Positions 1 through 9,748 of a stretch of DNA of 64,000 nucleotides are shown piece by piece. The notes beneath the pieces are model-generated. The model saw nothing but the letters and a program-made list of their open reading frames with translations. It was not told the origin of the DNA and did not search any database. The stretch covers positions 62,001-126,000 of the forward strand of contig CAIRUC010000068.1 of NCBI GenBank assembly GCA_903881665.1, read 5' to 3'. A program made the translations under genes and the position numbers. Position 1 is the first letter of the stretch; the number at the start of each line of letters is the position of its first letter. The stretch is from an uncultured Bacteroidota bacterium (GTDB lineage Bacteria; Bacteroidota; Bacteroidia; AKYH767-A; OLB10).

Positions 1-1029
1 AATACATCTTACGCCTAAACCTGCATTATGCATATCTGTAAATCCATCATAAAAAGCATGCAGACGATCTTCCACTTCTTTCTTGAAGTTCGTCATATAC
101 GCATCCATTGCCTCGGTATTCGCCATAAATCGACCGGCAGCAACTTGTTCTGCCTTTGGCGACCATGCACCAACATGCGATAAAATAGATTTCATTTTAT
201 CAATCACATTTACTGGACCGAAAGCCCAACCTACACGAACTCCAGTAGCCGCAATTGACTTCGATAATCCGTCTACGAAAATAGTATACGGGCGTAAATC
301 AGGGCATAAAGAAACAGGATCATAGTGGTTGTTTCCACCAAAAGTAAGCGCGCTGTAAATTTGATCATACATCAAATACAAAGGCTTCTCATCTAAACCA
401 CGGCTGTTATTTTCCTCTAAAACCATATTACAAATTACTTGCAACTGATCTTTCGTAAATACGGTACCGGTAGGATTTTGTGGAGAACACAAGGCTAATA
501 AAACAGCCCCTTTCAAATGCGGACGAATGGCATCAGCGGTAGGCATGAAATTATTTTCAGGCAATGCTTCTACTGCAATACCTTCTGCCTGCAACAAATG
601 ACAATAGTGATTATTATTCCAGCTTGGAACCGGATAGATGACTTTATCGCCTGGATCAATTAACGTAGAATAAATTCCATAAATCACCGGACGCGCCCCA
701 CCTGCAATTAATACCTCATCGGCAGTATATTGCAATCCTTGAAAACGCTCGATGAAGGCAGAAACTTCCTTTCTTAAATCGAGCATACCGTTAGCAACAG
801 GATAATTCGTATGTCCCTCCTGATATGCTTTGATAATTTCATCGCGTAAAACAGTAGGAATCGGGAAAACAGCAGGATCGAAATCACCGATTGTTAGATT
901 GGCAATTTTTTCTCCTTTTTTTATTAATTCGTTAACCTCATTTGCGAGTTTAATAATTTCAGATCCGATTAAGTGCTCAGCCATATGCGACACAGGAAAA
1001 ACGGAAGGCTTTTGAATGGTAGTTGACAT
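1..1029 (-). CDS. Pyridoxal phosphate-dependent aminotransferase, class I/II (3' end cut by window edge)
   Basis: Reverse strand open from ATG at 1029 (MSTTIQKPSVFPVSHMAEHLIGSEIIKLANEVNELIKKGEKIANLTIGDFDP...) to the window edge; not in the ORF track because its stop is outside the window. Confidence 0.88.
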   Translation of the reverse strand, partial: MSTTIQKPSVFPVSHMAEHLIGSEIIKLANEVNELIKKGEKIANLTIGDFDPAVFPIPTVLRDEIIKAYQEGHTNYPVANGMLDLRKEVSAFIERFQGLQYTADEVLIAGGARPVIYGIYSTLIDPGDKVIYPVPSWNNNHYCHLLQAEGIAVEALPENNFMPTADAIRPHLKGAVLLALCSPQNPTGTVFTKDQLQVICNMVLEENNSRGLDEKPLYLMYDQIYSALTFGGNNHYDPVSLCPDLRPYTIFVDGLSKSIAATGVRVGWAFGPVNVIDKMKSILSHVGAWSPKAEQVAAGRFMANTEAMDAYMTNFKKEVEDRLHAFYDGFTDMHNAGLGVRCI

Positions 1030-1260
1030 TGGTATAAAACTATATTGCAAACCTACATAAAAGAAGGCGGAAGGCCTCGTATTTTAACGTAATTTATAAG
1101 TAATTTTTATTGCATCTGTTAATAAAATTTAATAGACTTTGTGCCATTAAACAATTCATGTATTTTGATATCAGTGCTTTAGCTAGGTACGAATGATAAT
1201 TGTTAGAAATATTCGGCAAAAGATCATCGGGCGGGCACAATTGATCTTTAATTTTGTTGC

Positions 1261-2472
1261 ATGAGATCAAAACTGATTTATCTGATTTTTTTATTTGCCG
1301 CTACATTATCTAGCAGCATCACATCTGCTGATAAGCCGAATAAAAAAAATACTCCGACGAAATTAATTCCCATTGTTGCAGAACCCGCACTTCAGGAATT
1401 ATTAACGCACGCTGTTCAAAGTTGGCAAGTGGGTAATGCTTCGGCAGCTTATGCAACTCTAGACAGCATCCATTTTCAGGAATTAAACGAATCTAATGCT
1501 TCAACAAAAACAAAAGCTGCAATTTGGACCGCCACTTATCTTCAAGCACAACATAAATTCCGTCAGGCTGCTATTTTCCTCGACAGCGCTTTGCGATACG
1601 CTACATCCTATGCAAAAGCAGAAGAACTTAAACGTACACATGAAGCCTATTCAGAATATTATTTGGCAATCGGAAATTCAAAAGGAGCTATTGCCTCACT
1701 AAAAGCCGCAACTAAAATCAAAGACAGCTTAAGTCAATCCGCTTCGAATCAAGCCGTCGATTCATTACAAAAAGAAATTGCAAAATATAAACAGCAATCA
1801 GAAATTACTTATAAAAACGAGTTAGATGCTGCCAACAACAACGCAAATACAATTGGCACTGCATCCATAATAATGGGAGTGATCATTGGTTTACTGCTAA
1901 TCGTTCTGTTATTGCTCTACGGAAAACTTCAACGACTGAAAAGCTTACCACCTGCGCCAATCACACGTAAAATAGAAAAGCCTGCAAACAATCCTGTAGC
2001 TGAACAAAATAAAGACACTCTAATAGCTGAAGAAAGCAAAGTAAGCAAAGCAGAAACTGGATTTCCTAAACTAGAGCAAGTGCCTACTTCAAACTCCAGT
2101 AAATCACTAACGGCACGCCTATCCGAAGTTGAGTTAGTACTGATTAGAGCGGATGTGCTTTGCAATTATGGCGATCAAAAATCAATCAAGAAATTGTTAA
2201 CGGAATATAATACACAACTTCCGCTAATCATGAAAAGTCTCGATGACGCGATAACACTCAATGAAAACGAACCCATTCTTCGTTCTCTTGAATATCTAAA
2301 TCCATATCTATCGGCCTTTGGCATGCAAAGCACTTTAGTGATGTTAAAAGAAATTCAAGAAGAATCTCCAACTTCAAAACCAACAAAATTATTATCAAGA
2401 GTTTTTCAGGTGAGGAACCATTGTCGCAGGGCCTTCGACGAATCCAAATCGCTACTTGAAAAAATAAGCTAA
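1261..2472 (+). CDS. Hypothetical protein: signal peptide, TPR-like helical region, single TM helix, C-terminal Hpt-like helical domain
   Basis: Intact 403 aa ORF; N-terminal signal peptide; TM segment IIMGVIIGLLLIVLLLLYGKL; C-terminal helices resembling an Hpt domain without the His. Confidence 0.65.
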   Translation: MRSKLIYLIFLFAATLSSSITSADKPNKKNTPTKLIPIVAEPALQELLTHAVQSWQVGNASAAYATLDSIHFQELNESNASTKTKAAIWTATYLQAQHKFRQAAIFLDSALRYATSYAKAEELKRTHEAYSEYYLAIGNSKGAIASLKAATKIKDSLSQSASNQAVDSLQKEIAKYKQQSEITYKNELDAANNNANTIGTASIIMGVIIGLLLIVLLLLYGKLQRLKSLPPAPITRKIEKPANNPVAEQNKDTLIAEESKVSKAETGFPKLEQVPTSNSSKSLTARLSEVELVLIRADVLCNYGDQKSIKKLLTEYNTQLPLIMKSLDDAITLNENEPILRSLEYLNPYLSAFGMQSTLVMLKEIQEESPTSKPTKLLSRVFQVRNHCRRAFDESKSLLEKIS

Positions 2473-2521
2473 TAAAAAAAAGACATTCATCGCTGATTGT
2501 CTTTTTTTTATTAGCTTATTT
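2462..2521. terminator. Bidirectional hairpin terminator between two convergent genes
   Basis: 24-bp perfect inverted repeat (AATAAGCTAATAAAAAAAAGACA / TGTCTTTTTTTTATTAGCTTATT plus one outer pair), 12-nt loop, A8/T8 tracts on both sides. Confidence 0.85.
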
Positions 2522-3865
2522 AAAATATTCGAGCAATGCTAGAATTTTTTCTTCCACCTCAGGTGAATTCCATTTATTCTCAACATCTGGAATATTCATT
2601 ACTTGCTGCATGATCGACTCTTGTTTATTTCCTTCGCGCAAAGCTTCGCTATAACGAATATGCGGACTATATGTAACCATAGTGTACAACGGAATCCATT
2701 TATCAGGATGCTTTTCACTAAACCAATTTTCAATTTTCTTTTGCAACAAGAAAGAAGGTTTCCCTACTCTATCACGCATCTCAATAAAATTATTTAGCGC
2801 TAATTCAGCAATCGCATCAGAATCAGGTTTACGCGATTTTTGAAACTCTTCAAAAATAGTATCCCAATCATCGCCATACTTTTCCATCATTTGATCTAAG
2901 ACCACACAATCTTCGAAACCACAATTCATTCCTTGACCATAGAACGGAACAATACCATGGGCAGAATCTCCCACCATTAAAAACTTATCTTCATATCTCC
3001 ACGGATAACAACGAACCGTCATTAAAGAAGAAGTTGGGTTGGCAAAGAATTCTTTTTCAAGATTAGGAATCAACGGCACGAAATCAGGAAAGTTTGTTTT
3101 AAAGAATGTCAATGCTTTTTCTTCAGAATTCACAGTTTTAAATGATGTATCTCCTTCAAATGGAAAGAACAAAGTACACGTAAACGTTTTATCCATATTA
3201 GGCAAAGCAATCAACATATACGAATCGCGAGGCCAAATATGAAGCGCATTCGGCTCCATCGCAAATTCGCCGTTTTCAGCTGCAGGAATCGTTAACTCTT
3301 TATAACCATGTTGGAGATATGTTTGCGAATACGTAAACAAATCAGTTGACAATTGCATTTGCAATCTTCCTGCTGAAAAAGCACCATCTGTCGAGAAAAC
3401 ACGATCGGCAACTACTTCAATAATTTCCTTTGTATCATTATCTTCAAACTTAGCAACCGCAGTTTTCAAATCGATATTAGTACAACGCTTATTAAAATGT
3501 ATTTTCACGCCATGTTGTTCTGCCAAATCCATCAACACACAATTCAAACCTCCACGTGAAACAGAATTGATTGCTTGACCTTCCTTACCATAAGCTTGAT
3601 ACGTTAGATTGCCATCTTTACTATGCATCATACGCCCAGCCATCGGAATTGCGACCTTCTTTATTTCATCAACAATTCCAACGCCGGCTAAGCCTGTCCA
3701 TCCTCTATCACTAAGCGCAAGATTGATTGAACGTCCGGCACTAATTCTGTTTTTTCGCAAATCGGGACGACGTTCATAAACAGTAACATTATATCCTCTC
3801 TTAGCGAGATAAATACTTAACAATGATCCAACAAGTCCGGAACCGATAAGTGTAAAATTTTTCAT
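2516..3865 (-). CDS. kmo: Kynurenine 3-monooxygenase (FAD-dependent)
   Basis: FAD-binding GSGLVGSLLSIYLAKRGYNVTVYERR; GDSAHGIVPFYGQGMNCGFEDC; KMO-like full length (449 aa). Confidence 0.92.
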   Translation of the reverse strand: MKNFTLIGSGLVGSLLSIYLAKRGYNVTVYERRPDLRKNRISAGRSINLALSDRGWTGLAGVGIVDEIKKVAIPMAGRMMHSKDGNLTYQAYGKEGQAINSVSRGGLNCVLMDLAEQHGVKIHFNKRCTNIDLKTAVAKFEDNDTKEIIEVVADRVFSTDGAFSAGRLQMQLSTDLFTYSQTYLQHGYKELTIPAAENGEFAMEPNALHIWPRDSYMLIALPNMDKTFTCTLFFPFEGDTSFKTVNSEEKALTFFKTNFPDFVPLIPNLEKEFFANPTSSLMTVRCYPWRYEDKFLMVGDSAHGIVPFYGQGMNCGFEDCVVLDQMMEKYGDDWDTIFEEFQKSRKPDSDAIAELALNNFIEMRDRVGKPSFLLQKKIENWFSEKHPDKWIPLYTMVTYSPHIRYSEALREGNKQESIMQQVMNIPDVENKWNSPEVEEKILALLEYFK

Positions 3866-3961
3866 GATTTAAAATTTGCAATTGAGTGCTCCAAAATAGT
3901 GAAAACCCTTCGAATAAATACATACTTTTGTAAATTCTGATTAATATCAAATTAACAAAAC

Positions 3962-5197
3962 ATGCAAAAGGTACGATTGGTGCTGATTACCTTAATCATA
4001 AGTTGCTTTTTCACAACTTCTTTCTCGCAAACAAAAATTTTATTTGACGCTACAAAAGCAGAAGCTGCGGGCAATGCCGACTGGGTGATTGACGCTGACG
4101 TTCATAACATTGGTTATTTCAACGGGCCGGCTCAAACTGGCGGAACAGAATCGAACCCGCAAAAAATTCCGAATCCATTACAAGCCACAATTACAACAAG
4201 TACATTAGAGACCTATTGGAACGGTGGAATTTCAAATTGGGGAATTGATTGTGTAAAGAAAGGATATCAGGTAGAATCTTTACCCTATAACGGATCAATT
4301 ACCTACGGCTTAACAAGTAATACACAAGACCTTTCCAATTACAAAGTATTTGTAGTATGTGAGCCTAATATTTTATTCACGGCTGCTCAAAAAACAGCAA
4401 TGATTCAATTTGTGCAAAACGGAGGAGGATTATTTATGGTTTGTGATCATGGGAATAGTGATCGCAATGGAGATGGGTATGATTCACAAATGATTTGGGA
4501 TGATTTACTGACGAACAATTCTGTACAAGCGAATCCATTCGGAATTTTATTCGACTCATTAGATTTCTCTCAAACAAGCACCAATATCGCTAGCTTAGCC
4601 ACCGATACTATTCTTCACGGGCCATACGGCAATGTAACTTCCATCGATTTTAATGGCGGTACTGCGATGACGTTATACCCTACCATAAATCCGAATGTAA
4701 AAGGAGTGATTTACAAAAGTGGAAGTAGTACAACGGGAAATACAAATGCATTAATGGCGCGTTCGCGATACGGCTTAGGTAAAGTAGCTGCTCTCGGCGA
4801 CAGTTCTCCTGCCGACGATGGCTCTGGCGATTCAAATGATGTTTTATATGACGGATATATTACCGGAGCAAGCGGGAACAACCGCAAAGCAATCATGAAT
4901 GCTACTTATTGGTTAGCGACGAATAATAATGTAACCGGAATTACTGACAATGAAGCTATGGCATTTAATGTTTTTCCAAATCCAGCAGGCGAAAGCATCA
5001 GCATCATTCCTATCAATGAAATGAATCATGGAATACTGATTTTTACTAATCTGTTTGGACAAGAGGTGGCTACAGAATTTATTAACGGGCAAGATCGTAT
5101 ATCCGTAAACGTTAGTTCAATTAGCAACGGAATTTACTTCGCGACTGTTCAATCGGAAGGCTTTAAAAGCACAAAAAAAATTATTGTATCACACTAA
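3962..5197 (+). CDS. Secreted protein with T9SS type A C-terminal sorting domain
   Basis: Signal peptide; ILFDATKAEAAGNADWVIDAD start; glutamine-amidotransferase-like/DUF4350-like middle; C-term FNVFPNPAGESISI...GIYFATVQSEGFKSTKKIIVSH. Confidence 0.78.
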   Translation: MQKVRLVLITLIISCFFTTSFSQTKILFDATKAEAAGNADWVIDADVHNIGYFNGPAQTGGTESNPQKIPNPLQATITTSTLETYWNGGISNWGIDCVKKGYQVESLPYNGSITYGLTSNTQDLSNYKVFVVCEPNILFTAAQKTAMIQFVQNGGGLFMVCDHGNSDRNGDGYDSQMIWDDLLTNNSVQANPFGILFDSLDFSQTSTNIASLATDTILHGPYGNVTSIDFNGGTAMTLYPTINPNVKGVIYKSGSSTTGNTNALMARSRYGLGKVAALGDSSPADDGSGDSNDVLYDGYITGASGNNRKAIMNATYWLATNNNVTGITDNEAMAFNVFPNPAGESISIIPINEMNHGILIFTNLFGQEVATEFINGQDRISVNVSSISNGIYFATVQSEGFKSTKKIIVSH

Positions 5198-5341
5198 CGA
5201 TTATTTTTTTACTATAATCATTTATACTTTTTTAGTTCGACGAGATTGTTCACTTTTAAAAAATCTGTGTACTAACTATACTTTAACAAAAGCTATTACG
5301 ATTCGTAATGGAGAACTATTTACCTAGCGAATCGAAATCGT

Positions 5342-6643
5342 TTAAATTGCTTCATTAAGTAGTTGCCCGAAGCGATAAGCATCTTTGAAGGAGTTGTATA
5401 GCGGCACAGGGGCAACGCGAATTACTCCACTACCTCTACCCTGTTGATCGGGCTCGCGCCAATCAGAAATAACACCAGATTTTGTAATCGAATCAAAGAT
5501 TTGTTTGCCATCGGTTGCAAACTGCAATGAAAGTTGACATCCTTTAAGTTGCGCTTCAAAAGGAGTAACAATAGAAATTAGATTTTCTTTTCCTTTATAC
5601 TTTAGCACATCGCGAATCACAAATAAAAGGTACGAAGTAAGATCCAAGCTTTTCGCCGTGAGTTTATCCATTGTAGCGTCAGCGAACAATTCGAGAGAAG
5701 CGCGCAAAGCGGCCATTTCAAGAATTGGAGCATTACTTAATTGCCAGCTATCCGCCGATAGAACGGGCGTAAACTGATGCGGCATTTTAAAACGTGTTTC
5801 AGGATCGTTACCCCACCATCCAGCAAAGCGAGGAAGGTAAGGATTTTTTGCATGACGTTCGTTAACGAAAATGCCACCTACGGTCCCAGGACCTCCGTTC
5901 AAATATTTATACGAACACCAAGCTGCAAAATCAACATTCCAATTATGCAATTCAAGTTTAAGATTTCCAACAGCATGTGCTAAATCAAATCCTGCATAAG
6001 CACCCACTTCATGCGCAGCATCGGTAATTGCTTTCATGTCGAGTACCTGTCCAGTAAAATAATGAACTCCCCCAAACATCACAAGCGCTAATTCATCGCC
6101 GCAGTCTTCAATCGCGTTAAGAATATCTTCAGGCGCAATTAAATCACTTCCTTTTGAAGGTTCCAGCTCAATGATAGCATCATTAGGATCGAATCCATGG
6201 AAACGAGCTTGCGATTGCAATGCATAACGATCGGAAGGAAACGCTCCTGCTTCACAAATAATTTTAAACCGGTCTTTTGTTGGACGATAAAACGAAACCA
6301 ATAACAAATGAAGATTCACTGTTAGATGATTCATCACAGCCACTTCTAACGGTAACGCACCTACGACATTTGCAATTGACTCACGAACTAACTCATGATA
6401 ACCAAACCACCCGGTAGTGGGCTTAAAATGTCCTTCCACGCCAAGTCTAGCCCAGTCTTGCAACTCCTCGTTTACATAAACGGCCGTGTTTTTTGGCTGA
6501 AGTCCTAATGAGTTTCCGCAGAAATAAATACAATCATGTCCCTCATGCTGTGGAATAAAAAACTTATTTCTAAAGGAATTCAACGGATCCTGTTGATCCA
6601 TTTTATTAGCGAAGAGGATTGAATTTTCGAACGAAGAGCTCAT
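5342..6643 (-). CDS. kynU: Kynureninase
   Basis: PLP aminotransferase fold; YFCGNSLGLQPK, CSYKYLNGGPG; start set at MSSSFENS (6643) rather than the track start 6673. Confidence 0.92.
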   Translation of the reverse strand: MSSSFENSILFANKMDQQDPLNSFRNKFFIPQHEGHDCIYFCGNSLGLQPKNTAVYVNEELQDWARLGVEGHFKPTTGWFGYHELVRESIANVVGALPLEVAVMNHLTVNLHLLLVSFYRPTKDRFKIICEAGAFPSDRYALQSQARFHGFDPNDAIIELEPSKGSDLIAPEDILNAIEDCGDELALVMFGGVHYFTGQVLDMKAITDAAHEVGAYAGFDLAHAVGNLKLELHNWNVDFAAWCSYKYLNGGPGTVGGIFVNERHAKNPYLPRFAGWWGNDPETRFKMPHQFTPVLSADSWQLSNAPILEMAALRASLELFADATMDKLTAKSLDLTSYLLFVIRDVLKYKGKENLISIVTPFEAQLKGCQLSLQFATDGKQIFDSITKSGVISDWREPDQQGRGSGVIRVAPVPLYNSFKDAYRFGQLLNEAI

Positions 6644-6653
6644 TGTATGAATA

Positions 6654-6665
6654 TCGTAATTACGA
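6654..6665. promoter_or_regulatory. 12-bp palindrome TCGTAATTACGA at the predicted kynU transcription start
   Basis: Perfect palindrome read directly; lies just downstream of a minus-strand TATCTTTG (6671-6678) and upstream of the kynU ATG (6643). Confidence 0.35.
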
Positions 6666-6730
6666 ATAATCAAAGATAGTTTTGATGAATGAATTGCGCA
6701 CCAATACTTGATACTATTTTTGACACAAAC

Positions 6731-6761
6731 AACGAAGGCACTCCAAATGAGTGCCTTCGTT
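6731..6761 (-). terminator. Terminator of the ACIII-cox operon
   Basis: 13-bp perfect stem AACGAAGGCACTC-caaat-GAGTGCCTTCGTT downstream of coxA stop. Confidence 0.75.
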
Positions 6762-6776
6762 AATATTTAAACCAAA

Positions 6777-8618
6777 TTAATGATCGTGAGGAGTGTTGCT
6801 TTCCGGTGTTTCAGAATAAGGAACAGTTTGACAGATAAAATCTTCTTTAGCTCCTGGCTTGCCGTAATCATATGGCCAACGATGTACTTCAGGAATTGCT
6901 CCTGGCCAGTTACCATGAATATGCTCAACAGGAGCAGTCCATTCAAGAGTATTTGACTTCCAAGGATTCTGAGAAGACTTCTTGCCGTTCTTAATACTAT
7001 AGTAGAAGTTAAACAAGAATATAAACTGAGCTAATCCGCCAATGATCGCAAAAATTGACACCACATGATTGATATTGATCAAGTTTTCAAAGCCAGCATA
7101 TGCAGTGTTAGCATAATAACGACGTGGAACACCCGCAAGACCTAAGAAGTGCATTGGGAAGAAAGTACCATACAAACCAATTATTGTAAGCCAGAAATGG
7201 ATGTATCCCAATTTTTTATTCATCATGCGACCATACATTTTCGGGAACCAATGGTACACTCCGGCAAACATACCGAAGATAGCCGAAGAACCCATTACAA
7301 TATGGAAGTGAGCAACTACGAAATATGTATCGTGAATATTAATATCAAGAGCTGAATCACCAAGAATAATTCCTGTAAGACCGCCAGTGATAAACGTAGA
7401 AACCAAACCAATAGCAAATAAGATTTGAGGAGTAAATTGAATATTCCCTCTCCAAAGCGTAGTGATGTAGTTAAACACTTTAACAGCGGAAGGAATCGCA
7501 ACCAACAAAGTAGTGAAAACGAACACAGAACCTAAGAATGGATTCATACCCGTAATAAACATATGATGACCCCAAACAACGAACGAAAGGAAAGCGATTA
7601 CCAACATAGAACCAATCATGGCTTTATAACCGAAAATGGGCTTACGTGAATTAACTGAAATAACCTCAGAAGCAAGACCTAAAGCGGGTAACAATACGAT
7701 ATAAACCTCAGGGTGACCTAAGAACCAGAATAAGTGTTGGAATAAAATTGGAGAACCACCCGCATGATCAAGAGGAGCGCCATCAATAAAAATATCGCTT
7801 AGATAGAAACTCGTTCCGAAGCTACGATCAAATACTAGTAATAATGCTGCTGCAAGTAAAACGGGGAATGATAATACCCCAAGGATTGCAGTAATAAAGA
7901 ACGCCCAAATTGTAAGTGGCATTCTTGTCATTGCCATCCCTTTTGTACGAAGGTTGATAATAGTAGCAATGTAATTAATACTTCCTAATAACGAAGAAGC
8001 AATGAAGAAAACCATCGACACTAACCACAATGTCATCCCTAAACCAGAGCCAGGTATAGCTTGTGGCAATGCACTCAATGGTGGATATATAGTCCACCCA
8101 CAAGAGGCAGGACCTGATTCAATTACCAATGAAGATAACATAATAACACTCGACAAAGCAAAGAACCAGAATGAAAGAGCATTCAAAAATCCAGATGCCA
8201 TATCACGCGCTCCGAGCTGAAGAGGAATAAGTAAGTTCGAGAAAGTACCGCTCAAACCAGCAGTCAATACGAAGAACACCATAATGGTTCCATGAATGGT
8301 AACCAAAGCTAAGTAGAAGCCTGGATCTAATTTACCGTCTTTACCCCATTTTCCAATTACGTCCGATAAGAAAGGAAGTTTAGCGTCGGGCCAAGCCAGT
8401 TGCATACGGAAAATTAGCGACATAAACATCGCGAGGAAGCCCATAAAGATTGCAACATTTAAGTATTGCTTTGCAATCATTTTATGGTCGGTAGAGAAGA
8501 TATACTTCGACCAGAAGTTATCATCGTGATCATGATCATGGTGATCGTGTGAATGACCATGTGCATGCTCATCGGCAGGAGCTCCATGTGCCATACTGTT
8601 ATTTGGATTCACTTCCAT
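6777..8618 (-). CDS. ctaD: Cytochrome c oxidase subunit I (caa3-type) with His-rich N-terminal extension
   Basis: HPEVYIVLLPALGLASEVI; VVAHFHIVMG; WGHHMF; 613 aa. Confidence 0.96.
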   Translation of the reverse strand: MEVNPNNSMAHGAPADEHAHGHSHDHHDHDHDDNFWSKYIFSTDHKMIAKQYLNVAIFMGFLAMFMSLIFRMQLAWPDAKLPFLSDVIGKWGKDGKLDPGFYLALVTIHGTIMVFFVLTAGLSGTFSNLLIPLQLGARDMASGFLNALSFWFFALSSVIMLSSLVIESGPASCGWTIYPPLSALPQAIPGSGLGMTLWLVSMVFFIASSLLGSINYIATIINLRTKGMAMTRMPLTIWAFFITAILGVLSFPVLLAAALLLVFDRSFGTSFYLSDIFIDGAPLDHAGGSPILFQHLFWFLGHPEVYIVLLPALGLASEVISVNSRKPIFGYKAMIGSMLVIAFLSFVVWGHHMFITGMNPFLGSVFVFTTLLVAIPSAVKVFNYITTLWRGNIQFTPQILFAIGLVSTFITGGLTGIILGDSALDINIHDTYFVVAHFHIVMGSSAIFGMFAGVYHWFPKMYGRMMNKKLGYIHFWLTIIGLYGTFFPMHFLGLAGVPRRYYANTAYAGFENLININHVVSIFAIIGGLAQFIFLFNFYYSIKNGKKSSQNPWKSNTLEWTAPVEHIHGNWPGAIPEVHRWPYDYGKPGAKEDFICQTVPYSETPESNTPHDH

Positions 8619-8679
8619 GTGAATATTGTTTTCTTGCTTTGAACTTTATAACGAACGATTACTAACTATTTTTTGACGA

Positions 8680-9699
8680 TTATTTTGCCATTGATGTTGC
8701 GGCAGAATCTGCTGGTGCTGGAGCAACAGCCTGTTCAACTGGGAACACTGCTGACTGCGTTTTTAACCACTCTTCATATTCGGCCGGTTCAACAATACGA
8801 ACAGTCATTTGCATATTGTAGTGTGCAACTCCGCAAATCTTGTTACATAACATAACATACTGAAATTTCGGATTACCTGTTTCCTTCTGCATTTCGGCAG
8901 TGGTTATTGTCGGCTTAAATGCGAAACGAGTAGTCATACCTGGAACCGCATTCATCTGAACACGGAAATGAGGAAGATAAACCGAGTGAATAACATCACG
9001 AGAGTTAATCATCAACTGCACTTCAGCACCTTTTGGCAATACTAATTCTTTAGCTACCATATCATCAGCAGTTGCTGCATCCGATGAATCAACACCAAGA
9101 GGATTTGTATCAGTAATTCTACGGAAGAAAGATCCACCTAGTTTATTATCCTTTCCTGCATAACGCACGGTAAAGTCAAACTGTTTAGCGTAAATCTGTA
9201 CAACTATACCTTTCATTGACGCTGACTTATTTGTTATATCATTCCACTCTTTCATACCTGTAGTGATTAACGCTGCAAGTATAATAGTAGGAATGATCGT
9301 CCAAATAGCCTCTAATTTATTGTTATCGTGAAAATAGAATGATCTTCTGTTTTTATTATAACGGTATTTAAACGCAAAAGTGAATAACAAGATTTGCGTA
9401 ATAAAAAAAGTCACGAATAAAACGATCCAATTGATTTTCATTAACCCATCAATTGCTTCACCATGTTCAGATGCAGCTTTTGGCAACGTTAAAGGCAAGT
9501 ATTGAGTCATCATATAAATCATTACGATTAACCCGATAATCAAGAACGAGATCATACCGATACTATTCCATCGGTTAGCACTTTCCTGTTCTGCTTCTTC
9601 ATTTTCTCCCGAAAGTTTAGATGCAAGAGCCGCTACATTGGCTAAACGCACCAAAACTAAGGTTCCGAAAACGACCGCTAAGATGAGCAAGATGTTCAT
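8680..9699 (-). CDS. ctaC: Cytochrome c oxidase subunit II
   Basis: CuA motif region VMLCNKICGVAHYNMQM; two N-terminal TM helices; adjacent to subunit I. Confidence 0.95.
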   Translation of the reverse strand: MNILLILAVVFGTLVLVRLANVAALASKLSGENEEAEQESANRWNSIGMISFLIIGLIVMIYMMTQYLPLTLPKAASEHGEAIDGLMKINWIVLFVTFFITQILLFTFAFKYRYNKNRRSFYFHDNNKLEAIWTIIPTIILAALITTGMKEWNDITNKSASMKGIVVQIYAKQFDFTVRYAGKDNKLGGSFFRRITDTNPLGVDSSDAATADDMVAKELVLPKGAEVQLMINSRDVIHSVYLPHFRVQMNAVPGMTTRFAFKPTITTAEMQKETGNPKFQYVMLCNKICGVAHYNMQMTVRIVEPAEYEEWLKTQSAVFPVEQAVAPAPADSAATSMAK

Positions 9700-9748
9700 A
9701 GCTTGTTGTAAGTTGTGGAGTATTGAATAATATTATTTCTTCTACTAA

